A stretch of 64,000 bases of DNA from JASMHC01 sp964476515 (GCA_964476515.1 CAYZAY010000001.1:1-64000), one strand, 5' to 3'; counted from the stretch's first letter, positions 1 to 8,757 are shown. A program made the numbers and translations. Notes: generated from the letters alone by a model not told the origin.

Positions 1-8
1 AGTCCGTC

Positions 9-437
9 TCAGGTAAGGGGAAGTCCGGTCCTCAGCCGATTTGTGCAACAAAGCCCAGACCGCCACCACAGCCTGACCAGCGTACCCACAATGACACCAC
101 CCAGTACACCGGCAATATCAGCATAAAGGTCTGCGATTTCGCGGTGTCTGCCGAAATAAGGTTTTATATACTCGATCGCTGCTCCGAACCCGATGGCCAA
201 AGGAACCAGCCACAAAAAGGTCCAGCGGTGGACCATTGCGCCCGGAAAAACGAGAGCGAAGAACGCAATTGCGTGGTATATCTTGTCGTGCAAAATCGGA
301 CTAGATGGTGTCTTAGACGCATAAAATAAAGTCAGGAATACAATAGTCACGGCGATGACGGCCATCATCACATCAGCGACGATCTTCAAGCGACGTCCGG
401 GGCTTAATTGTGCCACTTGGTTTCCTGCTCTTTCCAT
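9..437 (-). CDS. VanZ-like small membrane protein
   Basis: Predicted inner-membrane protein of 142 residues with about four hydrophobic segments (near residues 20-42, 53-68, 70-90 and 105-124). The layout, with a short charged link containing HDKIYH before the second helix and a conserved region around residues 85-105 ending in DLYADIAGVLGG, matches VanZ-like/DUF proteins common next to housekeeping genes in Rhodobacteraceae. The biochemical role is unknown; the VanZ name comes from teicoplanin resistance and should not be read as resistance here. It is divergent from the radical SAM gene at 537. The ATG at 437 is the first plausible start. Confidence 0.7.
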   Translation of the reverse strand: MERAGNQVAQLSPGRRLKIVADVMMAVIAVTIVFLTLFYASKTPSSPILHDKIYHAIAFFALVFPGAMVHRWTFLWLVPLAIGFGAAIEYIKPYFGRHREIADLYADIAGVLGGVIVGTLVRLWWRSGLCCTNRLRTGLPLT

Positions 438-536
438 GTCCGCCCGTGTTTACTCTGTAGGCAATCGCGATACGAGACCTATTTTTGCGCCACGCGGTCG
501 CTTGCCAACACCATTTTGTGAAGGCACAACAAACGC

Positions 537-1769
537 ATGACCATACCCCGCCCTTTTTCCGTGATGACCAAACCTATTGGTCCCAGATGCAATATCGACT
601 GCAAATATTGCTACTATCTTGAGAAGGAAAATCTTTTCCCTGACGAAAAGAAATTCCGGATGTCGGATGATGTTCTGGAAAGCTACATTCGTCAGCTGAT
701 TGAAACTTCGGTTGAAGCGGGAATGCGGGAAGTTCCGTTTGCTTGGCAGGGTGGCGAACCGACGATGCTGGGGATCGATTTCTTCAAAAAGGTGGTGGCA
801 CTTCAAAAACAGCACACCCCGACCGGCATCAAGGTGAACAACGCGTTCCAGACCAATGGGTTATTGCTGAACGACGACTGGGGGCAATTCCTGCATGATA
901 ACGGTTTTCTGATCGGCATCAGCATCGACGGGCCCAAGAAAATTCACGGCCGTTATCGCATTGACCGCGCAGGGCGGCCGACCTTTGACAAGGTCATGAA
1001 GGGGCTAGAGGTTCTGCAGCGCAACAGTGTTGAACACAACGCCCTGACGACCGTTCACCGCGCTAATGGCGGTAAGGGGAAAGAGGTCTACAAGTTCCTC
1101 AATGGGCTTGGCATCGACTTTATGCAATTCATCCCTATCGCCGAAAGATCATCCCCCGAAGGGGGGCTGGCCAGTGCGCCTCAGGTCGATATGGACCCCG
1201 GGAACACGGTGACGGATTGGAGCGTCAGCCCGAAAGCCTATGGCAAGTTCCTGTGCGATATCTTCGATACGTGGTTCAAGGCGGACATCGGTGAGGTTTA
1301 CGTTCAGTATTTCGACGTTCAGTTGGGCATATGGCTGGGGCAACCATCGGGGTTGTGCATCTTTGCGGAAACCTGCGGCAACGGTCTGGCGCTTGAACAT
1401 GACGGGTCGCTCTATTCTTGCGATCACTACGTTTATCCGGAATTCAAGCTTGGCAACATCACCGAAACCCCGATGCGTGAAATGCTTTGGACGGATCGAC
1501 AGGCAGAATTCGGCAATGACAAACGCGACGGCCTGACCGAGCAGTGCAAAGCTTGTTCATTCCGTTTTGCCTGTAACGGGGGCTGTCCCAAACAACGCTT
1601 TGCTGCGAACAACAGAGGTGAGCCGAACCACAATTATTTCTGTGAAAGCTACACGATGTTCTTCCGCCACTGCGGTGATCGCATGCAAGCAATGGCCAAT
1701 GCTCTGCGGGCGAACCAGCCTGCTTGGTCCGCGTCGCCTATGATGGTGAAGCGCCGCCAGAAAGACTAG
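537..1769 (+). CDS. Anaerobic sulfatase-maturase-type radical SAM/SPASM enzyme
   Basis: Radical SAM protein of 410 residues of the anSME family, which converts an active-site Cys or Ser of sulfatases to formylglycine using S-adenosylmethionine. The SAM cluster motif CNIDCKYC puts ligands at C18, C22 and C25. It is followed by AWQGGEPTMLG, QTNGLLL and ISIDGP blocks typical of the family. The C-terminal third holds the SPASM cysteines (around CGNG, LYSCDHY and CKACSFRFACNGGC) for two auxiliary 4Fe-4S clusters. Length is normal for the family. No sulfatase lies in the window, so the substrate is inferred and would be encoded elsewhere. The ATG at 537 has only a weak upstream AAGG. Confidence 0.88.
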   Translation: MTIPRPFSVMTKPIGPRCNIDCKYCYYLEKENLFPDEKKFRMSDDVLESYIRQLIETSVEAGMREVPFAWQGGEPTMLGIDFFKKVVALQKQHTPTGIKVNNAFQTNGLLLNDDWGQFLHDNGFLIGISIDGPKKIHGRYRIDRAGRPTFDKVMKGLEVLQRNSVEHNALTTVHRANGGKGKEVYKFLNGLGIDFMQFIPIAERSSPEGGLASAPQVDMDPGNTVTDWSVSPKAYGKFLCDIFDTWFKADIGEVYVQYFDVQLGIWLGQPSGLCIFAETCGNGLALEHDGSLYSCDHYVYPEFKLGNITETPMREMLWTDRQAEFGNDKRDGLTEQCKACSFRFACNGGCPKQRFAANNRGEPNHNYFCESYTMFFRHCGDRMQAMANALRANQPAWSASPMMVKRRQKD

Positions 1770-1843
1770 ACGCCGCGGGGGTCTTGTGAGCCTTGGGCCA
1801 AACGTCCATATAGAGCGCAACACGCATTTTAAAGGGTAAGACC

Positions 1844-2761
1844 ATGCTGGAACTGGGAACGAATGGTGCAGCAGCACCGGCCGGTGATTTGATTAAAGAC
1901 GTCACAGAAGCAGACTTTATGGTCGAGGTTGTAGAAGCCTCGAAATCCGTTCCGGTGATCGTGGATTTCTGGGCACCTTGGTGCGGACCGTGCAAGACCC
2001 TTGGGCCAGCGCTTGAGGCGGCAGTAACCGCCGCGCGCGGGGCTGTGAAAATGGCCAAGGTGAATGTGGACGAGAACCAGATGATCGCCGGCCAATTGCA
2101 GGTTCAATCCATCCCGACTGTTTACGCATTCTGGCAAGGTCAGCCGATTGATGGCTTCCAAGGCGCGGTTCCGGGGTCTGAGATCGATGCCTTTGTCGAG
2201 CGCGTCGTAAAAGCGTCCGGCGGCGATGCCAGCGGCGGTTTGGATGATGCTGTTGAAGCGGCAGAAGAAATGCTTACCGAAGGCGCTGCTGAGGATGCAG
2301 CGCAGATCTTTGCGGCGGTTCTGGGCGAAGAACCAAACCACGCGGCGGCATTCGGCGGATTGGTGCGGGCTCAGATCGCAATGGGCGAACTTGAACAGGC
2401 CGAGGCTACGCTGGCGGCTGCGCCGGAAGACATTGCCAATAGCGCCGAGGTTCAGGCCGCAAAAGCACAACTTGATCTGGCCAAACAAGCCGCAACGGCT
2501 GGTCCACTTGATGATCTGAAATCCAAGATCGAGACTGACGAAAACGACCATCAAGCCCGCTTTGACTACGCTGTCGCTTTGAACGCTGCGGGCGAGGACG
2601 AAGAGGCTGTGAACCAACTGCTTGAGATTTTCCGCCGCGATCGTGAATGGAATGACGGGGCTGCCAAGACCCAGCTGTTCACGGTGTTTGACGCGCTAAA
2701 GCCAAACGATCCAATAGTTCTCAATGGTCGTCGCAAACTCAGCTCGATGATATTTGCCTGA
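1844..2761 (+). CDS. cnoX: CnoX/YbbN-like thioredoxin-TPR co-chaperone
   Basis: Protein of 305 residues with an N-terminal thioredoxin fold (about residues 20-125) and a helical TPR-like C-terminal half rich in Ala and Glu. The redox motif WCGPC is intact with C47 and C50, unlike E. coli CnoX, which lacks a full CXXC; alphaproteobacterial CnoX proteins keep it. Known family members hold oxidised or unfolded clients and pass them to chaperonin GroEL and DnaK. It is followed 27 nt later by a Lon N-domain protein and then Trm112, so the three probably form one transcript. An RBS-like AAGGGTAAG precedes the ATG. Function in this strain is inferred from family. Confidence 0.85.
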   Translation: MLELGTNGAAAPAGDLIKDVTEADFMVEVVEASKSVPVIVDFWAPWCGPCKTLGPALEAAVTAARGAVKMAKVNVDENQMIAGQLQVQSIPTVYAFWQGQPIDGFQGAVPGSEIDAFVERVVKASGGDASGGLDDAVEAAEEMLTEGAAEDAAQIFAAVLGEEPNHAAAFGGLVRAQIAMGELEQAEATLAAAPEDIANSAEVQAAKAQLDLAKQAATAGPLDDLKSKIETDENDHQARFDYAVALNAAGEDEEAVNQLLEIFRRDREWNDGAAKTQLFTVFDALKPNDPIVLNGRRKLSSMIFA

Positions 2762-2788
2762 TTTTGTGATGCAGGATAGGATTGGACT

Positions 2789-3427
2789 ATGAAGTTCAAT
2801 GCGGCCGATCTACCGGATAATATTCCGATATTCCCGTTGCCCGGGGCCGTAGTTTTGCCCCGCGCCTATCTTCCGCTGCACATTTTTGAGCCGCGCTATA
2901 TGGCGATGCTTGAGGATACGCTGAAAACGTCTCATCGGTTGATTGGTATGGCTCAGCCGCTGCCCAATTCGACCGAGGGTGGGCTGCATCTGATCGGGTG
3001 CGCAGGGCGATTGACGCAATTCACCGAAACAGATGACGGGCGGTATATGATCACCCTTACCGGTATCAGCAGGTTCCGTATCACGCGCGAGGCGGCAGGG
3101 TTTGCACCCTATATGCGCTGCGATGTGAGTTGGCGAGGATTTGAGTCTGATTTGGGAAGCGCCGAAACCGACAATGGTGTCGACTGGGACGCTTTTCTCG
3201 ATCTGGTCGAGCGCTATTTTCACAAGGCAGAATTGTCGACCGATTGGGACAGTCTGAAAGACGCGGACGACGAGATCGTGATCAACGCGTTGGCAATGAT
3301 GTGCCCGTTTGAGCCTGAGGACAAACAAGCGTTACTGGAATGCGCGACGTTGAGTGAACGGCGCGAAACGCTAAGCGCTTTAATGGAGTTCGCGCTTCAC
3401 AGCGACGGCGAGGAGATGATGCAATGA
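2789..3427 (+). CDS. Lon N-terminal (substrate-binding) domain protein
   Basis: Protein of 212 residues consisting only of the Lon substrate-binding (PUA-like) domain. The start of the domain, IPIFPLPGAVVLPRAYLPL, is the usual beta-strand/loop of the family, and FEPRY follows. The AAA and protease domains of Lon are absent, which is normal for this standalone family. Such proteins are thought to bind misfolded clients, but no activity is established. It lies between the CnoX-like gene and Trm112, and its stop overlaps the Trm112 start by 4 nt (ATGA), which supports translational coupling. Confidence 0.88.
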   Translation: MKFNAADLPDNIPIFPLPGAVVLPRAYLPLHIFEPRYMAMLEDTLKTSHRLIGMAQPLPNSTEGGLHLIGCAGRLTQFTETDDGRYMITLTGISRFRITREAAGFAPYMRCDVSWRGFESDLGSAETDNGVDWDAFLDLVERYFHKAELSTDWDSLKDADDEIVINALAMMCPFEPEDKQALLECATLSERRETLSALMEFALHSDGEEMMQ

Positions 3428-3606
3428 GTGACACCAAGTTTGACCGCCGAATGCTTGAAGCCTTGGTTTGCCCGCAAACACACGGGCGGTTGGAATATGA
3501 TGCTGCGCAGCAAGAGTTGGTGTCAAAACCTGCCAATCTCGCGTTTCCGATCCGCAATGGTATTCCGATCATGCTGATTGACGAGGCGCGCGAGTTGGAA
3601 GACTAG
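3424..3606 (+). CDS. Trm112 family protein
   Basis: A 60-residue Trm112-type protein. The characteristic blocks LVCPQTHGRLEYD and AFPIRNGIPIML are present. In other organisms Trm112 is an activating partner of several class I methyltransferases; in bacteria the partner is less clear, and the small protein often lies near lipid or RNA-modifying genes. Only one cysteine (in LVCP) is visible, so zinc binding is doubtful. It overlaps the preceding Lon-domain gene by 4 nt and is the last gene of that run. Confidence 0.85.
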   Translation: MSDTKFDRRMLEALVCPQTHGRLEYDAAQQELVSKPANLAFPIRNGIPIMLIDEARELED

Positions 3607-3635
3607 GGCTTTCGCCCGCTGCGCGGTCGACATTT

Positions 3636-3687
3636 GGGGCGCTGCCCCCTTGCCCCAATCGGGGCAATTCCCCCGGGAATATTTTTG
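3636..3687 (+). repeat. GC-rich hairpin element ending CCCCCGGGAATATTTTTGG
   Basis: Two small hairpins in tandem, GGGGC-GCT-GCCCC (3636-3648) and TGCCCC-AATC-GGGGCA (3651-3666), are followed by CCCCCGGGAATATTTTTGG (3669-3687). From memory, very similar GCCCCC...CCCGGGATATTT strings recur in intergenic DNA of Rhodobacteraceae as a dispersed element. It may also serve as the transcription terminator of the cnoX-Trm112 run. Only one copy of the tail is seen in this window. Confidence 0.5.
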
Positions 3688-4058
3688 GACAAAAGATATG
3701 ATTGTCAGCCTGCGGCGGAAGGCTTCCGGTAGGTTAAGGGCGTTCAGGGTTTGTTTGTCTGTTTCTATGGAAAATGACGGGCCCGCCAAAGGGGGTCTAA
3801 CCAAAGCGTTTCGCGATAAAATCAGCAAAGAGTTTAGCGGGAAACGCTCATGACCTAATGATGGAGTGGGCGTTTTGAGATCATCTCGCTTCGCAAGTTG
3901 ATCACAAAACGCTTTAGTTTCAGGGTTAACCCCTTCACCTAGCTCGCATTTACGGTGGTCTGGTGGTCTAGTTGCGTTAGCTTTCGACCTATAGCCCATG
4001 TGTGACGTCACGAGAAAAGATGGGGGCGAGAGATTAACGTTAGGTTGGGGGTGAGAAC

Positions 4059-4076
4059 GGTGGGTTATGGCCCACC
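4059..4076 (-). terminator. Hairpin at the end of argC
   Basis: Perfect 6-bp stem GGTGGG/CCCACC with a 6-nt loop lies just beyond the argC stop codon. It lacks a clear T-run on either strand, so termination is likely but not certain. The same GGTGGGTT...CCCACC core recurs at 53271-53289, so it may instead be a member of a dispersed palindrome family. Confidence 0.4.
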
Positions 4077-4081
4077 CAATC

Positions 4082-4999
4082 TCAGATCAATCCGGTTGTC
4101 TGGTCTACGCCCATCATCAGGTTAAGGTTCTGAACCGCCGCGCCCGATGCGCCTTTGCCGAGGTTATCGAGAACCGCCACAAGGATCGCCTGACCTTTGT
4201 CGTCACTACCACAAACCCGAAGTTCAAGACGGTTGGTGCCGTTCATCGCTTCGGCCTCAATCTTGCCCTGCTCGGCATCTGCGGGCAGGACCTTGACGAA
4301 ATCCGAGCCATCATGGTGCGCTGCAAGAGCGGACTGAAGGTCAGCGATCGAGTTCCCCGCAAGATGCAGCGGGATTTGTACGATCATGCCTTGGGCGAAG
4401 TTACCGACCGAAGGAACGAAGATTGGCTGGTTATCCAGCCGGCTGTATTTTGCCATTTCCGGCAGGTGTTTGTGGCCTTGGGCGGTGCCGTAGACAAAGC
4501 CTCCGGTCAGCGCACCGGATTCAAACTCGGCAATCATGGCTTTGCCGCCGCCGGTATAACCACTGACTGCGTTGATGCTGATCGGTGCGTCAGCGGCCAA
4601 AAGGCCAGCGGTACGCAGAGGGCGCAGCAAGCCGATAGCGCCGGTGGGATAGCATCCAGGGTTCGAGACGAATTGCGCGTTGGCGATCCGGTCTGCTTGG
4701 CCGGCTGTCATTTCGGCGAAACCATACGCCCAATCGTCATTTACCCGAAATGCGGTTGAGGCATCTAGCAGCCGTGTCGAGGTACCCTGAGCCATATCAT
4801 ACGCCTCGACTGAGGCTGCATCCGGCAGGCAGAGGATCGCAATGTCGGCCTCTAGCAGGGCGGCTTTACGCGCTGCGGGGTCTTTTCGTTCGGAATCGTC
4901 CAGTCTGATCAGCGAAATGTCATCCCGCTTATCAAGCCGTTCTGAGATTTGCAGGCCGGTGGTTCCGGCCTCTCCGTCGATGAAAACCTTGGCTGTCAT
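4082..4999 (-). CDS. argC: N-acetyl-gamma-glutamyl-phosphate reductase (short form)
   Basis: ArgC of 305 residues, catalysing NADPH-dependent reduction of N-acetylglutamyl phosphate to the semialdehyde in arginine synthesis. This is the short class of ArgC. Visible features are the nucleotide-binding start GEAGTTGLQI (residues 9-18) and the active-site cysteine C116 in SNPGCYPTGAIGLL. The substrate-binding block with SGYTGGGK is also present. It lies downstream of the broken tag gene on the same strand with a 42-nt gap. Confidence 0.93.
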   Translation of the reverse strand: MTAKVFIDGEAGTTGLQISERLDKRDDISLIRLDDSERKDPAARKAALLEADIAILCLPDAASVEAYDMAQGTSTRLLDASTAFRVNDDWAYGFAEMTAGQADRIANAQFVSNPGCYPTGAIGLLRPLRTAGLLAADAPISINAVSGYTGGGKAMIAEFESGALTGGFVYGTAQGHKHLPEMAKYSRLDNQPIFVPSVGNFAQGMIVQIPLHLAGNSIADLQSALAAHHDGSDFVKVLPADAEQGKIEAEAMNGTNRLELRVCGSDDKGQAILVAVLDNLGKGASGAAVQNLNLMMGVDQTTGLI

Positions 5000-5041
5000 G
5001 GTCTTTTCCTTTTGCCTTGCCGCGCGGGATAGCCAATGCGG

Positions 5042-5631
5042 CTAGCTTTGGCCAGCCCCCGAGGGTGGTACATCCAAACAGTTTTGACGCGACGGACAGC
5101 CGACGAGGTGATCGTTGACCATGCCTACGGCCTGCATAAAGGCGTAAACGATGGTCGGGCCGCAAAATTTGAAGCCTTCTTTCTTGAGATCCTTGGATAT
5201 CTGCTTGCTGAGATCCGTCTCGGCTGGGATCTGATCCATCGAGGTCCATTGGTTCACCAAGGGATTGCCATCCAAGTATTTCCATAAAAAGGTATCGAAA
5301 CCTTCGCGCGCTTCGATAATTTGTCACGCCTTGGCATTGCCAAAAGTCGCTTGGATTTTGCCCTGTGGCGGATTATGCCCTTGTCCTGAAGCAGCCGGAG
5401 AACATCTTCTTCGCCCCATTCAGCTATCACATTCGGGTCGAAACCTTCAAAGGCGGCGCGGAAATTATCCCTTTTTTTCAATATGGTAATCCAGCTAAGC
5501 CCTGCTTGGAAACCGTCGAGGATCAGCTTTTCCCAAAGCGCGCGGCTGTCGTATTCTGGCATGCCCCATTCATGGTCATGATAATCGACGTAGATCTGTT
5601 CTGACCCCGGCCAACCGCAACTTTCACCCAT
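5042..5631 (-). pseudogene. tag: DNA-3-methyladenine glycosylase I, broken
   Basis: The 5' part (5631 to about 5360) encodes a normal Tag N-terminus with MGESCGWPG, YHDHEWG and GLSWITILKKR. The reading then continues only in the next frame, through GFDTFLWKYLDGNP, NQWTSMD, LKKEGFKFCGPTIVY and NDHLVGC. A single A missing from the run at 5356-5359 (read on the minus strand) explains the shift. In the restored frame a TGA at 5326-5324 still interrupts the protein where relatives typically have Trp, so TGG to TGA is likely. Two independent lesions make a true pseudogene more likely than a single base-call error. Intact Tag removes 3-methyladenine from alkylated DNA. Zn-ligand residues (Cys5, the first His, the C-terminal His and Cys) are otherwise retained. 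Confidence 0.85.
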
Positions 5632-5718
5632 TTTGCTTCTCCCTTTTTGTTAGCTCTTGTTTACCGGTCGTTATGCGCGCTGGCCATAAGTTTAGGGGGT
5701 GGATTGTAAAGGTGTGCC

Positions 5719-6555
5719 ATGGCTCGGTCGAATACATTTGTTCTTGAAAGGGGTATGAAAAGCCCCCTCGCCCATGTTGAAGAAGCGGTTTACAGCGCGG
5801 GCATTGATATTGTTGACGCGGCTGTGCGTGCCGGCAATTGCGGGCTGGCCTTTCAGCCGGTGGTTCACGCAAAAACCCCTGATAAACCGGCATTCTATGA
5901 GGGGCTGATCAGGGTTTATGACCCAGCAAAGCGGGTCATTCCTGCGCGGGATTTCATAACCAAGGTCGAAAACACGGAAACCGGACGGCAGATTGATTGT
6001 GTGGCGCTTAAAAAGACGCTTCGTATTTTGGATAAGATTCCCGGGCTGCAGCTTTCTTTGAATGTATCGGCGCGCTCGATCGGGTATGCGCCTTGGACAA
6101 ACAAGCTGTATCAAACCCTGCGGCGCAAACCTGATCTGGTTAAGCGCATGACGATAGAAATTTCCGAAAAATCGGTCATGCAGTTGCCGGAAATCACCGC
6201 GCGGTTTGTGAACGATCTGTCTGAAAAAGGGGTGCGGTTTCTACTTGATGATTTTGGCGCGGGGCAGTCTTCGTTTCAAGACCTTCGCGACATCAATTTT
6301 AGTATGTTCAAAATCGACGGGCACTACATTCAGGGCATCGCAAAACGGGCCGAGAATCAGGCCGTTGTTCTGACGATGAGCTCGATGAGCCGCTTTATGA
6401 AGAAGCGTATAATTGCGACCCGCGTAGAGCGCGAAGACGACATGCAATGGCTGCAACGTGCTGGAATAGATGCATTTCAAGGTTATTTATTTGGCATTCC
6501 GACGCTAAATCCTGAATGGGAGAGAAGCGACGATTCCGCGCAAGTGCAGCAATAA
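5719..6555 (+). CDS. EAL-domain cyclic-di-GMP phosphodiesterase, stand-alone
   Basis: Protein of 278 residues made almost wholly of an EAL domain; no GGDEF, PAS or membrane segment is seen. The signature is EGL (E61) rather than EAL. The metal and catalytic residues appear complete: E61, N115 in LNVSAR, E147 and E150 in IEISE, D177-D178 in LDDFGAG, K198 in FKIDG, E237 in ATRVE and Q254 in FQGYLFG. Hydrolysis of c-di-GMP to pGpG is therefore expected but not proven. It is divergent from the broken tag gene; an AAGG six bases before the ATG supports the start. Confidence 0.85.
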   Translation: MARSNTFVLERGMKSPLAHVEEAVYSAGIDIVDAAVRAGNCGLAFQPVVHAKTPDKPAFYEGLIRVYDPAKRVIPARDFITKVENTETGRQIDCVALKKTLRILDKIPGLQLSLNVSARSIGYAPWTNKLYQTLRRKPDLVKRMTIEISEKSVMQLPEITARFVNDLSEKGVRFLLDDFGAGQSSFQDLRDINFSMFKIDGHYIQGIAKRAENQAVVLTMSSMSRFMKKRIIATRVEREDDMQWLQRAGIDAFQGYLFGIPTLNPEWERSDDSAQVQQ

Positions 6556-6677
6556 AAATCTAAAAAAGTTGCCGCATCGCAGAACTTCCCCTAGGAAAGC
6601 AATCAAGCGAGGACTTTGGCACACCTACAAAGACGCCCGAGTAGCCTCGTCAAATTGACTTGGTAAAGGACGAATAG

Positions 6678-7856
6678 ATGACCAATGTTGTAATCGCTTC
6701 GGCTGCGCGGACTGCTGTAGGCAGCTTCAGTGGCTCTTTCGCAAACACTCCCGCTCACGATCTGGGCGCCACGGTTCTTGAGGCTCTTGTTGAGCGCGCA
6801 GGCATAGATAAGGCCGATGTATCGGAAACGATCCTTGGTCAGGTTTTGACTGCTGCTCAGGGCCAGAACCCTGCACGTCAGGCCCACATCAACGCTGGCC
6901 TTCCTCAGGAAAGCGCCGCTTGGGGCATCAACCAGGTTTGTGGTTCTGGACTTCGCGCCGTTGCTCTTGCAGCACAGCACATCCAGCTTGGTGATGCGAG
7001 CATCGTCGCAGCTGGCGGCCAAGAAAACATGTCGCTTAGCACGCACGCAGCGCATTTGCGTGCCGGTCACAAAATGGGTGACATGAAATACATCGACACC
7101 ATGATCCGCGACGGTCTTTGGGATGCGTTCAACGGTTACCACATGGGCCAGACAGCCGAGAACGTTGCAAACCAGTGGCAGATCAGCCGCGACATGCAGG
7201 ATGAATTCGCGGTTGCGTCGCAAAACAAGGCGGAAGCAGCTCAGAAGGCTGGCAAGTTCGCTGACGAAATCACACCGTTCATCGTCAAAACCCGCAAGGG
7301 CGATATCACTGTGGACAGCGACGAATACATCCGTCACGGCGCGACCATGGAAGCCATGCAGAAACTGCGCCCTGCTTTCGTCCGCGACGGCGGTTCGGTG
7401 ACAGCGGCCAACGCATCAGGCATCAACGATGGTGCTGCTGGCGCTTTGGTGATGTCGGCTGACGACGCTGAAAAGCGCGGTATCGAGCCGCTCGCACGTA
7501 TCGCATCTTACGCGACTGCTGGTCTTGACCCGACCATCATGGGCGTTGGCCCGATCTATGCATCGCGCAAAGCACTGGATAAAGCCGGTTGGAGCGTGAA
7601 TGATCTTGATCTGGTCGAAGCCAACGAAGCCTTCGCTGCACAAGCTTGTGCCGTGAACAAAGACATGGGCTGGGATCCGGCAATCGTAAACGTAAACGGC
7701 GGCGCGATTGCTATCGGTCACCCAATCGGTGCTTCGGGCGCACGCATCCTGAACACCCTTCTGTTCGAAATGAAACGTCGCGACGCGAAAAAGGGTCTCG
7801 CGACCCTCTGCATCGGTGGCGGCATGGGCGTGGCTATGTGCCTCGAACGTCCATAA
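6678..7856 (+). CDS. phaA: Acetyl-CoA acetyltransferase (beta-ketothiolase)
   Basis: Thiolase of 392 residues, condensing two acetyl-CoA to acetoacetyl-CoA. The nucleophile is C88 in NQVCGSGLRA, and the C-terminal blocks GGAIAIGHPIGASGARIL (catalytic His) and CIGGGMGVAMCLE (second catalytic Cys) are intact. The next gene is the acetoacetyl-CoA reductase, so the pair makes (R)-3-hydroxybutyryl-CoA for polyhydroxybutyrate. A terminator between them suggests partly separate transcripts. RBS AAAGGAC lies 8 nt before the ATG. Confidence 0.95.
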   Translation: MTNVVIASAARTAVGSFSGSFANTPAHDLGATVLEALVERAGIDKADVSETILGQVLTAAQGQNPARQAHINAGLPQESAAWGINQVCGSGLRAVALAAQHIQLGDASIVAAGGQENMSLSTHAAHLRAGHKMGDMKYIDTMIRDGLWDAFNGYHMGQTAENVANQWQISRDMQDEFAVASQNKAEAAQKAGKFADEITPFIVKTRKGDITVDSDEYIRHGATMEAMQKLRPAFVRDGGSVTAANASGINDGAAGALVMSADDAEKRGIEPLARIASYATAGLDPTIMGVGPIYASRKALDKAGWSVNDLDLVEANEAFAAQACAVNKDMGWDPAIVNVNGGAIAIGHPIGASGARILNTLLFEMKRRDAKKGLATLCIGGGMGVAMCLERP

Positions 7857-7867
7857 TCGGAAACATC

Positions 7868-7890
7868 GGGGCGCTTCGGCGCCCCTTTTT
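7868..7890 (+). terminator. Rho-independent terminator after phaA
   Basis: Perfect 7-bp stem GGGGCGC/GCGCCCC closed by a TTCG tetraloop and followed by TTTTT. Confidence 0.9.
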
Positions 7891-8010
7891 ACGTGATTAT
7901 CCAAAAATACTTCTGCATTGCGGCAAAATGGTCGCGCAATATTATTGCGGAAACTTTATTCCAAAGGTAACAGAGTTACCAAGCAAACAACTGATTCACT
8001 GGAGAAAACA

Positions 8011-8733
8011 ATGGCAAGAGTTGCACTCGTCACCGGTGGTTCGCGCGGCATCGGCGCGGCCATCTCAAAAGAACTAAAATCCAAGGGCTACCAAGTTGCT
8101 GCGACCTACGCAGGTAACGACGAAGCTGCGGCGGCGTTCACCGCAGAAACCGGCATCAAGACCTACAAGTGGAACGTCGCAGACTATGACGAATCTGCAG
8201 CTGGCATCGCACAAGTCGAAGCCGAAGTTGGCCCGATTGACGTCGTTGTTGCGAACGCAGGCATCACCCGCGACGCACCATTCCACAAAATGTCACCACA
8301 GCAGTGGAAAGACGTCATCGACACCAACCTGACCGGCGTGTTCAACACTGTTCACCCTATTTGGCCTGGCATGCGCGAGCGTAAGTTCGGCCGCGTCATC
8401 GTGATCTCGTCGATCAATGGTCAGAAAGGCCAGTTCGCTCAGGTGAACTATGCAGCGACCAAAGCGGGCGATCTGGGCATCGTCAAATCGCTGGCACAGG
8501 AAGGCGCACGCGCAGGCATCACCGCCAACGCAGTATGCCCAGGCTACATCGCCACCGAAATGGTTATGGCTGTGCCTGAAAAGGTACGTGAATCGATCAT
8601 CGGCCAGATCCCAGCGGGTCGTCTTGGTGAACCAGAAGAAATCGCGCGTTGCGTTGCATTCCTAGCAGCCGACGATTCAGGCTTTGTGAACGGTTCGACC
8701 ATTTCGGCGAACGGCGCTCAGTTCTTCGTGTAA
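8011..8733 (+). CDS. phaB: Acetoacetyl-CoA reductase
   Basis: Short-chain dehydrogenase of 240 residues that reduces acetoacetyl-CoA to (R)-3-hydroxybutyryl-CoA with NADPH. The Rossmann motif TGGSRGIG is near residue 8, the catalytic YxxxK is in NYAATKAG, and the C-terminal block GFVNGSTISANGAQ is typical of PhaB/PhbB. I chose the ATG at 8011 because it gives the family N-terminus MARVALVTGG and has GGAG 6-7 nt upstream; an in-frame start 93 nt earlier would add unmatched residues. It follows phaA. Confidence 0.95.
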   Translation: MARVALVTGGSRGIGAAISKELKSKGYQVAATYAGNDEAAAAFTAETGIKTYKWNVADYDESAAGIAQVEAEVGPIDVVVANAGITRDAPFHKMSPQQWKDVIDTNLTGVFNTVHPIWPGMRERKFGRVIVISSINGQKGQFAQVNYAATKAGDLGIVKSLAQEGARAGITANAVCPGYIATEMVMAVPEKVRESIIGQIPAGRLGEPEEIARCVAFLAADDSGFVNGSTISANGAQFFV

Positions 8734-8757
8734 GATCTACGTCATATGATTTTCAAA

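Larger units (their letters stand above)
3607..4081. other. 475-bp intergenic stretch without a supported gene
   Basis: This stretch lies between the convergent ends of Trm112 and argC. It holds the hairpins listed separately (3636-3687 and 4059-4076). Open frames on both strands (a 162-codon frame on the minus strand and a 28-codon ATG frame at 3767-3853) have no ribosome binding site and no recognisable family, so I call none of them. Confidence 0.6.

Noticed and set aside
9..437. Glycopeptide resistance role for the VanZ-like protein
   Set aside because: Only fold-level similarity; no van genes and a Gram-negative context.
1829..2617. 262-codon open frame antisense to the CnoX-like gene
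   Set aside because: Antisense shadow of a strong gene; composition is that of a complementary strand.
3767..3853. 28-codon ATG open frame in the 3.6-4.1 kb gap
   Set aside because: No ribosome binding site, no known family; could be chance in a noncoding stretch.
3523..4011. 162-codon open frame on the minus strand
   Set aside because: Overlaps the Trm112 gene and the hairpin element, has unlikely composition and no recognised domain.
4067..4759. 230-codon open frame antisense to argC
   Set aside because: argC on the opposite strand is well supported; this is a shadow.
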